A DNA stretch of 64,000 nt from JAAYDI01 sp052034005 (GTDB lineage: Bacteria > Planctomycetota > Planctomycetia > Pirellulales > Pirellulaceae): NCBI GenBank assembly GCA_052034005.1, contig JBPOJB010000035.1:22786-86785 (forward strand). The letters run 5' to 3'. The translations under genes were made by a program, and so were the position numbers. This document shows, one piece after another, positions 23,398 to 33,058 of this stretch. Within the stretch, counting starts at the first letter, position 1, and every line of letters starts with the position of its first letter. The notes below the pieces were generated by a model. The model saw only the letters and a program-made list of their open reading frames with translations. It made no database searches and was not told where the DNA came from.

Positions 23398-24341
23398 CCC
23401 GCCTGGCCATCATCCTGGGGCTCTGCGTCGTGCTGGTGCCGGCCCGGTCCATCTCGCCGGTCGACGAAGACGCGTCGTCGGCCATCCGTCTGATCAATCC
23501 GCAGACGCAACGGTGGCAGTTCGGCGTCAGGGTGCGCGCGCGGGGCGATACGAAGGGGATCCTGGCCGCCCTGCCGGTCCCGATGCCCTGGCCGGAACAG
23601 GACGTGACGGTGCTGCGCGAGGAGGTGACGCCGCAGGTCCGGAGCGTGAAATACGACGTGCTCGAGAAGAGCGCTAAGCGGATGGTTGTCGAGATCCCGC
23701 AGTTGTCGGCCGGCGAGGACGCGTGGGCGCTCTTGACCCTTGAGATCGTCAAGCGGGACATCGTCGCGCCGGAGTCCACGGAGCGGCTGCACGTGCCGTC
23801 ACCGCCCGCGCGCGATTTGCGGATCTGGTTGCGTCCCAGCCCGTATATCGAGAGCGACGACCGTGTCATTGGCGAGTCGGCGCGCGCGGTCGTGGCCGGC
23901 AAGGAGAGCGCGTGGGCCCAGGCCGAGGCGATCTTCGATTGGGTCCGCGCGAAGGTCCAGTACCGGTTCGACCCTCAGATCAAAGGCGCGCGCCAGGCGT
24001 TGGACGACGGGTTCGGCGACTGCGAAGAACTCACGTCGCTGTTTGTCGCGATGTGCCGCGTCGTGGGCATTCCCGCCCGCTGCGTGTGGGTGCCGGGGCA
24101 CTGCTACCCTGAGTTCTACCTGGAAGACGACCAGGGCCAAGGCCACTGGTATCCGTGCCAGGCCGCCGGCACGCGGATCTTCGGCGCCATGCCCGAAGCC
24201 CGGCCGATCCTGCAGAAAGGGGACAGCTTCCGCCTGCCCGGCCAGCGCCAGCGCGTGCGTTACGTCCAGGAGACTCTCAGCGCCAAGCACGCGACGGCCG
24301 ATCCCGAGGTCCAGTTCGTCCAGAAGCAGTTGGAAGAGTGA
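23394..24341 (+). CDS. Secreted transglutaminase-like protein
   Basis: A 315-residue protein with a signal peptide at residues 1-19 (MTRLAIILGLCVVLVPARS). The transglutaminase-like core holds Cys210 in FGDCEELTS and His236 in PGHCYPEFY, in the order and spacing of the papain-like Cys-His pair; the position usually held by Asp appears to be Gln in WYPCQAAG. Known members of the superfamily are peptidases, amidases or protein cross-linkers; the target here is unknown. It is the second gene of an ATGA-overlapping pair with its degenerate paralogue. Both end in a similar segment (LQKGDSFRLP here, MQKGDNIRVP there), which confirms duplication. Confidence 0.87.
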   Translation: MTRLAIILGLCVVLVPARSISPVDEDASSAIRLINPQTQRWQFGVRVRARGDTKGILAALPVPMPWPEQDVTVLREEVTPQVRSVKYDVLEKSAKRMVVEIPQLSAGEDAWALLTLEIVKRDIVAPESTERLHVPSPPARDLRIWLRPSPYIESDDRVIGESARAVVAGKESAWAQAEAIFDWVRAKVQYRFDPQIKGARQALDDGFGDCEELTSLFVAMCRVVGIPARCVWVPGHCYPEFYLEDDQGQGHWYPCQAAGTRIFGAMPEARPILQKGDSFRLPGQRQRVRYVQETLSAKHATADPEVQFVQKQLEE

Positions 24342-24405
24342 GGTCGGGGCACGCCCCGTGCGAGACGCACAGGCAACTGGTGCGCCGCACAGCCTTCCCG
24401 CTCAC

Positions 24406-25629
24406 CTACAGATCCCGCCGCAGGCTCGTGCCGGGCGCATTGAGTTGCTGGGTGGCGTACCAGTTCTTCCAGGCGGCCTTGTCGTAGGCGAAGTTGACGC
24501 CGGGCGGCACCAGGGCCACCAGCGCGGCGAGCACTTCGCTGTTGGCCAGGTCTTTTTCGATCACGATCGCCTTGCCGGCTACCTGCATGCCGCCGCCACC
24601 CTGCGGGCTGAAGCTGCCGCCGATCGAGCCGGGCGCGCCGCCCGGCTGCACGCGGTAGCGGTGCTTGGTGACCAGCGCGTCGATCAGCGCGGGCACCGCC
24701 GACGGATCGCCGAGTCGGCCGAGGGTCTTCCCCGCGCGGTTCACCACCTGGTTGTCCTTGTCCTTCAGCAGGCGGCTGAGGTAGAAGACCCCTTGCTGGA
24801 GACCATTGATTCGCGCGGCGTCGATGCTGCGGTCACGCACCTCCTCATCCGGATCGGTCATGGCGTGCTTGAGCAGCGCGGCCACGGCGGACGGGTGATT
24901 GAACTTGCCGAGCAGGTCGATGTACAGCAGCTTGAGCTGTTTGAGTTCTTCCTGATTGTCCAGCATCTCCGCCAGGCCGGCGATTGCCATCGGGTTGTCC
25001 ACGGCGCGCAGTTGGGCGAGTGCTTCCCCGGCGTCATTGCGGCCGCGGACCACCGCGTTGCGCCACACCTGCAACCGCTTCCGCCATTCCTTCTCCGCAA
25101 CCAACTGCCGGTCGCGCTGCGTGTCCAGTTCCACTTCCTGTGCCAGACGCCAGGCGCCGCCGTGCCGCACGTAGCCCTGCTTCTCGAACCATTCATCGGC
25201 CCTGGTCCATTGGCCCGCTACCCGGCTGTATCCCAAGCCGCGCCGCGCGTCGGCCTGGTCCGGGTCCAATTCCAGGACTCTCCGGAGGTGGAATTCACGC
25301 TGTTGTTTCAGGCCCGCCTTACGACAGCGCTCGGCCATCTCCAGGTGCCCCTCCACCGTGTTGGGCACTTTCGGCAGCAGCTCCTCGTACCGGCGCTGCA
25401 TCTCCGACTGGACGATCACCTCCTGCACCACGTCGGCCGGGAGCGTGATCTGGCCGCCGCCCAGCAGCTCGACTTCGTAGGCGTCCGGCCTGGCCTGGGT
25501 CCGATTGAGCCATTGACCTTCGACCTGGCCGCCGTGCGTGAGCCGGAAGATTTCGGCGCGTGCCGCGGCCGGCCCGACCCCGACGACGGAGGCGGCCAGC
25601 AGCCAGGAGAGCAACAGGCGTTGGTTCAT
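24406..25629 (-). CDS. Secreted HEAT-repeat protein
   Basis: A 407-residue protein with a signal peptide (residues 1-25, ending AAARAE), then a beta-rich segment (FRLTHGGQVEGQW...) and a TPR-like stretch (VEGHLEMAERCRKAGL...LELDPDQADAR). HEAT/armadillo-type helical repeats follow from about 195 to 320 (for example HPSAVAALLKHAMTDPDEEVRDRSI and DPSAVPALIDAL in separate repeats). A Gly-rich linker (GGAPGSIGG) leads to a C-terminal segment with conserved-looking FAYDKAAWKNWYATQ. It is likely periplasmic with a protein-binding role. The gene converges with the transglutaminase pair. No enzymatic motif is visible. Confidence 0.8.
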   Translation of the reverse strand: MNQRLLLSWLLAASVVGVGPAAARAEIFRLTHGGQVEGQWLNRTQARPDAYEVELLGGGQITLPADVVQEVIVQSEMQRRYEELLPKVPNTVEGHLEMAERCRKAGLKQQREFHLRRVLELDPDQADARRGLGYSRVAGQWTRADEWFEKQGYVRHGGAWRLAQEVELDTQRDRQLVAEKEWRKRLQVWRNAVVRGRNDAGEALAQLRAVDNPMAIAGLAEMLDNQEELKQLKLLYIDLLGKFNHPSAVAALLKHAMTDPDEEVRDRSIDAARINGLQQGVFYLSRLLKDKDNQVVNRAGKTLGRLGDPSAVPALIDALVTKHRYRVQPGGAPGSIGGSFSPQGGGGMQVAGKAIVIEKDLANSEVLAALVALVPPGVNFAYDKAAWKNWYATQQLNAPGTSLRRDL

Positions 25630-25885
25630 AGGGCGTTCTCCCGGTCCGGCGCGGGACGACCCGTTGGCGACACTCCAGGACCCGAACCCGCAGGCGCCCG
25701 CACAGGGGGCGTGCCGGGGCGACTGTCACCTTCAAGTATATGAGCCGGCCGACGGTTGGGGCAAACGAATCGGTCTGGGAGGCAGCTCGGGCGGGCGGGC
25801 CGGCCTTCGTGACGCGCCGTCCGCCGTCTGCCGCACTGCGCGGCGCTGCCGATGGTAGGGATTGGCGCGGTTGAAGGTGCGCGGG

Positions 25886-25922
25886 AAAACAGGACGGCCC
25901 CGCCGCGGATCGGCGGGGCCGT
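25886..25922 (-). terminator. Terminator of the groES-groEL transcript
   Basis: A perfect 12-bp stem (ACGGCCCCGCCG / CGGCGGGGCCGT) closes a five-base loop at 25894-25922. Read on the minus strand it is followed by CCTGTTTTCC. It lies 35 bases past the groEL stop, in the right orientation. Confidence 0.8.
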
Positions 25923-25956
25923 GGGCATTCGTCATGCGCGGGGAGTCGGCGGCGGC

Positions 25957-27579
<1,623 letters not shown>

Positions 27580-27662
27580 GAGTATTCTCCCTTTATGCTG
27601 CGAAGCAGGCGTGCACGACCCTCGTCCGCCCGCCCTTGCAATTGAGTTGTGGGCGCCGGACG

Positions 27663-27989
27663 CTACCCTTCGAGAATCGCGAGAATGTCATCTTCCCGCA
27701 TCAACAGCAGCTCTTGATCGTTCACCTTGAACACCTCGCCCGCGTAACTGCTGAAAATCACGCGGTCGCCGACCTTCACCTGCATCTTGCCCCGCGTCCC
27801 GTCCTCCAGCAGCTTGCCGTCACCCACGCTGACGACCGTGCCCCGCGCCGGCTTGTCCTTGGCCGTGTCCGGCAGCACCAGGCCGCCCGCCGTCCGCTCT
27901 TCCGAAGCCTCACGCTCGACGACCACCCGGTCGCCCAAAGGCTGTAGTTGGATCTTGTTCGAGGATTTCTTCTTGGTCCCAGTCGGCAT
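27663..27989 (-). CDS. groES: 10-kDa co-chaperonin GroES
   Basis: A 108-residue co-chaperonin that caps GroEL. The core LQPLGDRVVVEREASEER, the mobile loop ERTAGGLVLPDTAKD, VGDRVIFSSYAGEV and the C-terminal DILAILEG are all present. A basic Ser/Lys-rich extension of about 12 residues (TGTKKKSSN) precedes the usual start. ATG 27989 is supported by a near-perfect GGAGGTGA seven bases upstream; reading further back gives unrelated sequence. It is the first gene of the groES-groEL operon. Confidence 0.98.
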   Translation of the reverse strand: MPTGTKKKSSNKIQLQPLGDRVVVEREASEERTAGGLVLPDTAKDKPARGTVVSVGDGKLLEDGTRGKMQVKVGDRVIFSSYAGEVFKVNDQELLLMREDDILAILEG

Positions 27990-28484
27990 CTGTTCTTCAC
28001 CTCCCATTGTCGATTCGCAACTGTCGGTCTCGGTTATCTCGCGTCGCTCACCGCCCCCCCAACCGCAACGCCGGCGGTTGACTGCCAAATTCGCACCTGA
28101 AACGCAGCGTGAGAGGCGAGTAAGGCAATTCCCGCGCCAATCGAACCGGGATTTCGTCGCCCTACGCTTTTCCGGGGCTTTGGGCCGGACCCAGGCCCCG
28201 TTGTCCAACACCACGCGCCGCCCCGCACGGTCGCCGGCAGAGACCGCCTGCTGCCATTTTGGCAGACCCCGGGTTCGGACACCCACCTGCCGCTTGTTTC
28301 CGTAAGGTCGGCGATACACAATGGACGGTCAGTGTGACTCGTGCTGGCCCCTCCCGCCTCTGCGCCGCAGCCCGGTACGAGCGCGGCTGGCGCGACCCCC
28401 CCAAATAGTGCTAGATGATGTCCCCGAACAGACTCTCGCGAACGTGCGGAGTGTCTGGCGGCTGCCGCCGGGACGAGGTGATAC
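27990..28484. other. Regulatory region between divergent groES and a zinc-ribbon gene
   Basis: Nearly 500 bases with no convincing gene. No CIRCE operator (TTAGCACTC-N9-GAGTGCTAA) is present; only an isolated imperfect half-site (CTAGCACTA on the minus strand, near 28405-28413) can be found. A small palindrome CTGCCA-TTT-TGGCAG lies at 28251-28265 and could be an operator or hairpin. Heat-shock control of groES is therefore probably not by HrcA. Confidence 0.5.
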
Positions 28485-29312
28485 ATGCCAATCAAGGTTG
28501 CCTGTGAGTGTGGGCAGCAGTTTGCTGCCCGGGACGAGCTTGCGGGGAAGCGGGTGAAGTGTCCGAAGTGCGGAGCGGTCTTGACGATCCCGCAGCCGGT
28601 TGCCGACGCGAAGGGGGCGCACAAGCAGCATCTGTCCGAGCTGCTCGACGATGTGGGACTGCGCGCCGGGCTGCGGCGTTGTCCCGGCTGTCGGGCGGAG
28701 CTGAGCGAGGCGGCCGTGATCTGCATCATGTGCGGATACGACACCCGGCTGGGGCGGCGGTTGAAGACGCACACGGGCAGCGCGATCGAACTGGATGACG
28801 AAGATCTGGGCGAACTGCCCGTGCACGGGGTCGAGGCGTTGGATCGTGCCGAGCGTCAGATTGCGCGGGACAAGCTGGAGCAGAAGCGAATGATCAAGGG
28901 GACTCCCTGGTGGATGCTCCTGCTCGCCCTGCTCGGGCTCATCGGGTTCGCCATCGGCATGGTCAGCATGCCGCAGGAGGACGTGGTGTTCAACTCCGGC
29001 CGGCTGTTGCAGGTGGCCGGCTGTCTGATCGTGGCCTACTACTTCCTGCGTCTGTTGATTATGGCCTTCAAGGAATCGGCGCTGCTGGGGCTGTTGTGCC
29101 TCATCCTGCCGCCGTTCTACATCCTTACCCGTTGGGATCGCGTGGTAGGGCTCGTGATCTTCATGGTGGTTGGTCTCGTTGTCGTCGGGGCAGGTTTCGT
29201 TCTTCTGTGGGTGGCGCCGATGCTCCAGGGCTCGGAGCAGTCGGGGATCTGGAGCGACTTGCAGCCGCAGGTGGCCTTGGCGCGCCTGTGCCCGGGCTGC
29301 GCATTGACTTAG
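28485..29312 (+). CDS. Zinc-ribbon membrane protein
   Basis: A 275-residue protein with two zinc-binding modules: an N-terminal one (CECGQQF...CPKCGAV, residues 7-31) like the MJ0042/zinc-ribbon of planctomycete envelope proteins, and a second (CPGCRAEL...CIMCGYD, about 68-88). A charged linker (ELDDEDLGELP) leads to four hydrophobic segments (about 144-162, 174-192, 200-216, 223-245) and a short tail. The start has GAGGTG five to ten bases upstream. Such ribbon-plus-membrane proteins are common in planctomycetes with no known role. It is divergent from groES and about 80 bases ahead of the nucleoside hydrolase gene. Confidence 0.85.
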   Translation: MPIKVACECGQQFAARDELAGKRVKCPKCGAVLTIPQPVADAKGAHKQHLSELLDDVGLRAGLRRCPGCRAELSEAAVICIMCGYDTRLGRRLKTHTGSAIELDDEDLGELPVHGVEALDRAERQIARDKLEQKRMIKGTPWWMLLLALLGLIGFAIGMVSMPQEDVVFNSGRLLQVAGCLIVAYYFLRLLIMAFKESALLGLLCLILPPFYILTRWDRVVGLVIFMVVGLVVVGAGFVLLWVAPMLQGSEQSGIWSDLQPQVALARLCPGCALT

Positions 29313-29391
29313 GGCCCGGATCGCCCGCCCGGCGCGCCGGCATGCCGGGCGTGGCAGGCACTTGGCTTCAAACGGAAAGAAAGGCGCAATC

Positions 29392-30411
29392 ATGCGTAGA
29401 TCGCTCATGACTCTGGTTGTTGCGGCCTTGGCAGTCACCGCACAGGTTGCCGGCTCATTGGCGACGGAACCGGTCCGATTGATCTTCGACACGGACATCG
29501 GCAACGACGTGGACGATGTGTTGGCGTTGGGCGTGATCCACGCGTTGCAGAGCCGCGGGCAGTGCGAGCTGCTGTCGGTCACGATCACGAAGGACAACCC
29601 GCTGGCCGCGGAGTTGGTGGATGCCGTCAACACGTTCTACGGTCGAGGCGAGATCCCGATCGGCGTCGTGCACAGCGGGATCACCCCGGAGGACGGCAAG
29701 TTCCTGAAGCTGGCCCGCGCAAAAGACCACGGCGTGCTGCGGTACCCGCACGACCTGGACGGCGCGCAGGCCCCGAGCGCGGTTACCGTGCTGCGTCGGA
29801 CATTGAGCCAGCAACCTGACGGGTCGGTCGTCATCGTCCAGGTCGGGTTCTCGACCAATCTCGCCCAGCTGTTGGCCTCGCCGGCGGACGAGATCAGCCC
29901 CTGGGAGGGTGTGGAACTGGTTCGGCGGAAGGTCCGGTTGCTGTCGGTCATGGCGGGGAACTTCGCGTCGAACCCCGATCCGCCGCGGCCGCTGGAGTAC
30001 AACGTGATCAACGACGTTCCGGCGTTCGACCGCCTCATGCGAGACTGGCCGACGCCGATCGTGTTGAGCGGTTTCGAGATCGGCATTGCGGTGCCGTATC
30101 CGGCGGTGAGTATTGAGCGGGACTACGGCTATGTGGCGCACCATCCGTTGGCCGAGGCATACCGACTCTACGAGCCGCCGCCTCACAACCGGCCCACCTG
30201 GGATTTGACGAGCGTGCTCTACGCGGTCTTCCCGGACCGTGGCTATTTCGATCTGTCACCCCCGGGGCGTGTGAGCACCGAGCAGGACGGTTTCACGCGT
30301 TGGGAAGCCTGTGACGACGGCCCGCACCGGTACCTGCAGCTCACCGCGCTCCAGGCGGCCCGGGTCACCGAGGCGCTGGTCCAGCTGTCGAGCCAGCCGC
30401 CGCGCCCGTGA
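29392..30411 (+). CDS. Secreted inosine/uridine-preferring nucleoside hydrolase
   Basis: A 339-residue protein with a signal peptide (residues 1-25, ending GSLAT) and the calcium-binding signature DTDIGNDVDD at 33-42 of the IUNH family, which splits the N-glycosidic bond of nucleosides to give ribose and base. The mid-protein VQVGFSTNLAQLL and the EYNVINDVPAF segment (with a late Asn/Asp for substrate and calcium) support the fold. The signal peptide suggests a periplasmic role in nucleoside salvage. ATG 29392 has GGAAAGAAAGG upstream. It converges with the dodecin gene, with only eight bases between the stops. Confidence 0.92.
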   Translation: MRRSLMTLVVAALAVTAQVAGSLATEPVRLIFDTDIGNDVDDVLALGVIHALQSRGQCELLSVTITKDNPLAAELVDAVNTFYGRGEIPIGVVHSGITPEDGKFLKLARAKDHGVLRYPHDLDGAQAPSAVTVLRRTLSQQPDGSVVIVQVGFSTNLAQLLASPADEISPWEGVELVRRKVRLLSVMAGNFASNPDPPRPLEYNVINDVPAFDRLMRDWPTPIVLSGFEIGIAVPYPAVSIERDYGYVAHHPLAEAYRLYEPPPHNRPTWDLTSVLYAVFPDRGYFDLSPPGRVSTEQDGFTRWEACDDGPHRYLQLTALQAARVTEALVQLSSQPPRP

Positions 30412-30419
30412 CTGGCCGC

Positions 30420-30632
30420 CTACTCGTCGTCCAGTGCGAAGCCGATTTTGACCGTCACCTGCCATTCGACGACCCGGCCGTCGTCGATCCGGCCGCGCGT
30501 CTCGACCAGTTCGAACCAGCGCATTTTTCGCACCGTCTTGGCTGCCCGCTCGATCGCGCTCTTCACGGCGTCCTCCAGGGACGCGTTGGAAGTCCCGGTG
30601 ACTTCGATCTTCTTGTACACTCGATCCGGCAT
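30420..30632 (-). CDS. Dodecin (flavin-binding dodecamer)
   Basis: A 70-residue protein matching dodecin along its full length: the start VYKKIEVTGTS, the helix LEDAVKSAIERAAKTVR, the strand with the flavin-stacking Trp in RWFELVETRGRI, and the final strands VEWQVTVKIGFALDD. Dodecins form hollow 12-mers that store or buffer riboflavin, FMN or FAD. ATG 30632 is preceded by AAGGAG at eight bases. The gene is divergent from the methyltransferase and lies about 1 kb from the flavoprotein-rich electron-transfer operon, so a link to flavin supply is possible but unproven. Confidence 0.95.
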   Translation of the reverse strand: MPDRVYKKIEVTGTSNASLEDAVKSAIERAAKTVRKMRWFELVETRGRIDDGRVVEWQVTVKIGFALDDE

Positions 30633-30731
30633 GCTGTATGCTCCTTCGCGAGAACGTGGGTTCCTAGTCGGTCGCTTTGGTTCCTCATGATACTGTGCCG
30701 GGCGAGACTGTGGGAACGGGGGCTCTGCGAC

Positions 30732-31421
30732 ATGGGTGCGCCAGCGCGTGCACAAACTCGGCTGTTTGCGATCCCGGGCGGCTGGAAGAGCTACCCGGTG
30801 GAGGTCGGCGGCCTGTCCCTGCACCTGACGATCCCTGCGGACCCAGACCGGCTGCTGGACGCGGCGGCTGACGGCGGGGACTCGGATGGCGAGCCGTCGG
30901 ACCCGTACTGGGCCGCGTTGTGGTCCGCGGCGACGCCGACCGCGGCGGCCGTGTGGCGAGCCACGTGGCCGCCGGGAACGACCGTGTTGGAACTCGGGTG
31001 CGGTGTCGGGCTGGTGGGGTTGGCGGCGCTGGCACGCGGGTACGACGTCACGTTCTCGGACGCGGTGCCGCAGGCCGTTCATGTGGCCCTGGAAAATGCG
31101 CGCCAGAACGGATATCCCCAGGCCCGGTCGCGGGTGATCGATTGGCACGCCCCGCCGGATGGGGCGTACGACGTCCTCCTGGCTTCCGACGTGTTGTACC
31201 ACCGCGGGAGCCACGCTGCCTTGCTGCGTGCCATCGGGCGGCTCATGGGGCCCACCGGCGTATGCTGGATCGGAGACCCCGGCCGGTATGTGGCGCGCGA
31301 GTTCATCCACGCGGCCGCGGACCGGTTCCTGGTGGAGCTTCGCGATGGCGACGGCCGGCCGTTCGGCGTGCCGCACGTCGGCCAGTTCCAGATGCTCGTG
31401 CTCCGCCACCGGAGTCCCTGA
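30732..31421 (+). CDS. Class I SAM-dependent methyltransferase (METTL/lysine-type)
   Basis: A 229-residue Rossmann-fold methyltransferase. SAM motif I is VLELGCGVGLVGLAAL (about 79-94), followed by a conserved acidic strand end (VTFSDAVPQAV) and motif IV-like DVLLASDVLYHRGS. The PYWAALWSAATPTA segment ahead of motif I is typical of the Methyltransf_16 group that modifies protein lysines or nicotinamide-like substrates. The protein target is unknown. ATG 30732 lies after a G-rich stretch; ATG 30687, fifteen codons earlier, is also possible. It is transcribed away from dodecin and toward the electron-transfer operon, with about 200 bases between. Confidence 0.85.
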   Translation: MGAPARAQTRLFAIPGGWKSYPVEVGGLSLHLTIPADPDRLLDAAADGGDSDGEPSDPYWAALWSAATPTAAAVWRATWPPGTTVLELGCGVGLVGLAALARGYDVTFSDAVPQAVHVALENARQNGYPQARSRVIDWHAPPDGAYDVLLASDVLYHRGSHAALLRAIGRLMGPTGVCWIGDPGRYVAREFIHAAADRFLVELRDGDGRPFGVPHVGQFQMLVLRHRSP

Positions 31422-31581
31422 CGCCCTGACGCGGCTTACCTCTGGTGATGCACGTCCGGCCGAGTTCCCGCCTGCCGGCGGGTCCGCTTCTGCAATGCGC
31501 GGTGGTTGTCCGTCCGTTTCGGCGGAGCGCTGTGTGGGACCTTCCGCGGGTGTCCCCCGTGCCGGCGGGGGGACGCGCACG

Positions 31582-31587
31582 TATAAT
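31582..31587 (+). promoter_or_regulatory. Consensus -10 element ahead of the electron-transfer operon
   Basis: A perfect TATAAT, followed by GG, stands 37 bases before the GTG that opens the operon and is unusual in such GC-rich sequence. The expected -35 position (GTGCCG at 31559-31564) is weak, so an activator or an alternative sigma factor may be needed. A G/C-rich inverted segment (CCCCCGTGCCGGCGGGGGG, about 31554-31572) lies directly upstream and could be an operator. Confidence 0.5.
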
Positions 31588-31623
31588 GGAGCTCACGCAC
31601 CCCTGGGCCTCTGGGAGTCGGAA

Positions 31624-33048
31624 GTGGATTGGCGGATCACAGACGCGGTCATCCCGACGATCGTCGCGGTAATCGGCGCCCTGCTCATCGGTGCGTGGAT
31701 GGGCAGCCGTTCGCCGCATGCCTTCGCGCTCCGCCGACCGGGGCTCGATCAGCCGGCCGGGTCGGGTGGCGTATCCGAAGCGGGTCGGGGGGCGCCCGAG
31801 CCCGGCACGCCGCAGGTCGGTATCGGAGTGCCGTCGCAGGTGTTGGGCAGTTGGCCGTGGTTTCGCGGCCCGCAGTATGACGGCATCTCGCGCGACCCCA
31901 CGCGACTGGCGCGCAGCTGGCCGGAATCCGGACCGCCGGTGCTCTGGACGCTCACGCTCGGTGAAGGGTATGCGGGCGCGGCCATCGAGGCGGGGTGTGC
32001 CTACGTCCTGGATTACGACGAGCAGGCCAACGCGGATACGTTGCGCTGCCTGTCGCTGGACGACGGGCGCGAGATCTGGCGTAACGGTTACCCCGTGGAG
32101 GTCATGCGGAACCACGGCATGTCGCGGACCGTGCCCGCGGTCGTGGACGATATGGTCATCACGATCGGGCCCCGCTGTCACGTGGCCTGCTGGGACGCGA
32201 AGACGGGCGACTGTCGGTGGCTGATCGATATGGCGATCGAGTACGGGACGGAAGTGCCGCGCTGGTACACGGGGCAATGCCCACTGGTCGACCAGGGTCG
32301 ATTGATCCTGGCGCCGGCCGGGCCCAACGTCCTGCTGGCGGCAATCGACCTGGAGACCGGCCGGCCGCTGTGGCAGACGCCCAACACGCCCCAGCGCAAG
32401 ATGACCCACGCATCGGTGGTGCCGCTGGAGTATCTAGGTCGCCGCATGTATGTCTACTGCTCGAGCAGTGCCGTGGTGGGCGTCTCGGCTGACGACGGGA
32501 CCGAGTTGTGGCAGTCGACCGACTGGTTCGAGCAGTTCGCCCTGTCGCCCTCGCCGGTGGCCTTGCCGGACGGCAAGATCTTCTTGTGCAGCGGCTATGG
32601 CAACAAGGTCGGCGCGCTCATGCTGCAGATGCTGCCCGGGCCGGATGGAGTGCAGGTGCACCCGCTCTTGGAACTGGCCCCGAAGCAGTTCAACTCCGAG
32701 CAGCAGACGCCGATCCTTCTGGACGGACACCTGCTGGGGGTCCGCAAGCAGGACCGCGGCCGGCTCGTGTGCCTGGATCTGGAAGGGAAGGAGGTGTGGA
32801 ACAGCGGCCAGGACCGTTTCGGTCACGGCCCGTACATGCTGGCCGACGGGGTGATCCTGGCGCTGAGCGGCGACGGGGAATTAGTGATGGCGGAGGCCAG
32901 CACAGTCGAGTATCGTCCTTTGGCGCGCTGCCAGGTGTTCGCGGACGGGCACGATGCCTGGGGCCCGATGGCCTTGGCCGGCGGACGCCTCATAGTCCGT
33001 GACATGACCCGGATGACCTGCCTGAACCTCGCGGCGGCGGGAGAGTGA
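31624..33048 (+). CDS. Membrane-anchored PQQ-type beta-propeller protein, operon gene 1
   Basis: A 474-residue protein with one N-terminal hydrophobic helix (about 8-26) and then a Pro/Gly-rich linker. A propeller of PQQ-like repeats begins at about 78 (WPWFRGPQYDGISRD, the usual opening motif) and includes LSLDDGREIWR, AIDLETGRPLWQ and LDLEGKEVWN blades. Such repeats often serve as binding platforms (as in BamB) and need not hold PQQ; I do not see the catalytic Asp or disulfide of quinoprotein dehydrogenases. The GTG start has GGGAG seven bases upstream. It is the first of eight packed genes; the next starts ten bases after its stop. It should face the periplasm. Confidence 0.85.
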   Translation: MDWRITDAVIPTIVAVIGALLIGAWMGSRSPHAFALRRPGLDQPAGSGGVSEAGRGAPEPGTPQVGIGVPSQVLGSWPWFRGPQYDGISRDPTRLARSWPESGPPVLWTLTLGEGYAGAAIEAGCAYVLDYDEQANADTLRCLSLDDGREIWRNGYPVEVMRNHGMSRTVPAVVDDMVITIGPRCHVACWDAKTGDCRWLIDMAIEYGTEVPRWYTGQCPLVDQGRLILAPAGPNVLLAAIDLETGRPLWQTPNTPQRKMTHASVVPLEYLGRRMYVYCSSSAVVGVSADDGTELWQSTDWFEQFALSPSPVALPDGKIFLCSGYGNKVGALMLQMLPGPDGVQVHPLLELAPKQFNSEQQTPILLDGHLLGVRKQDRGRLVCLDLEGKEVWNSGQDRFGHGPYMLADGVILALSGDGELVMAEASTVEYRPLARCQVFADGHDAWGPMALAGGRLIVRDMTRMTCLNLAAAGE

Positions 33049-33058
33049 GTTCAGCCCG

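Noticed and set aside
28395..28420. CIRCE operator upstream of groES
   Set aside because: Only an isolated imperfect half-site is present; the second arm at the required distance is missing.
31159..31623. Upstream extension of the first operon gene
   Set aside because: The longer frame overlaps the methyltransferase gene, reads as Arg/Ser-rich noise and crosses the promoter; GTG 31624 has a ribosome site and starts the membrane anchor.
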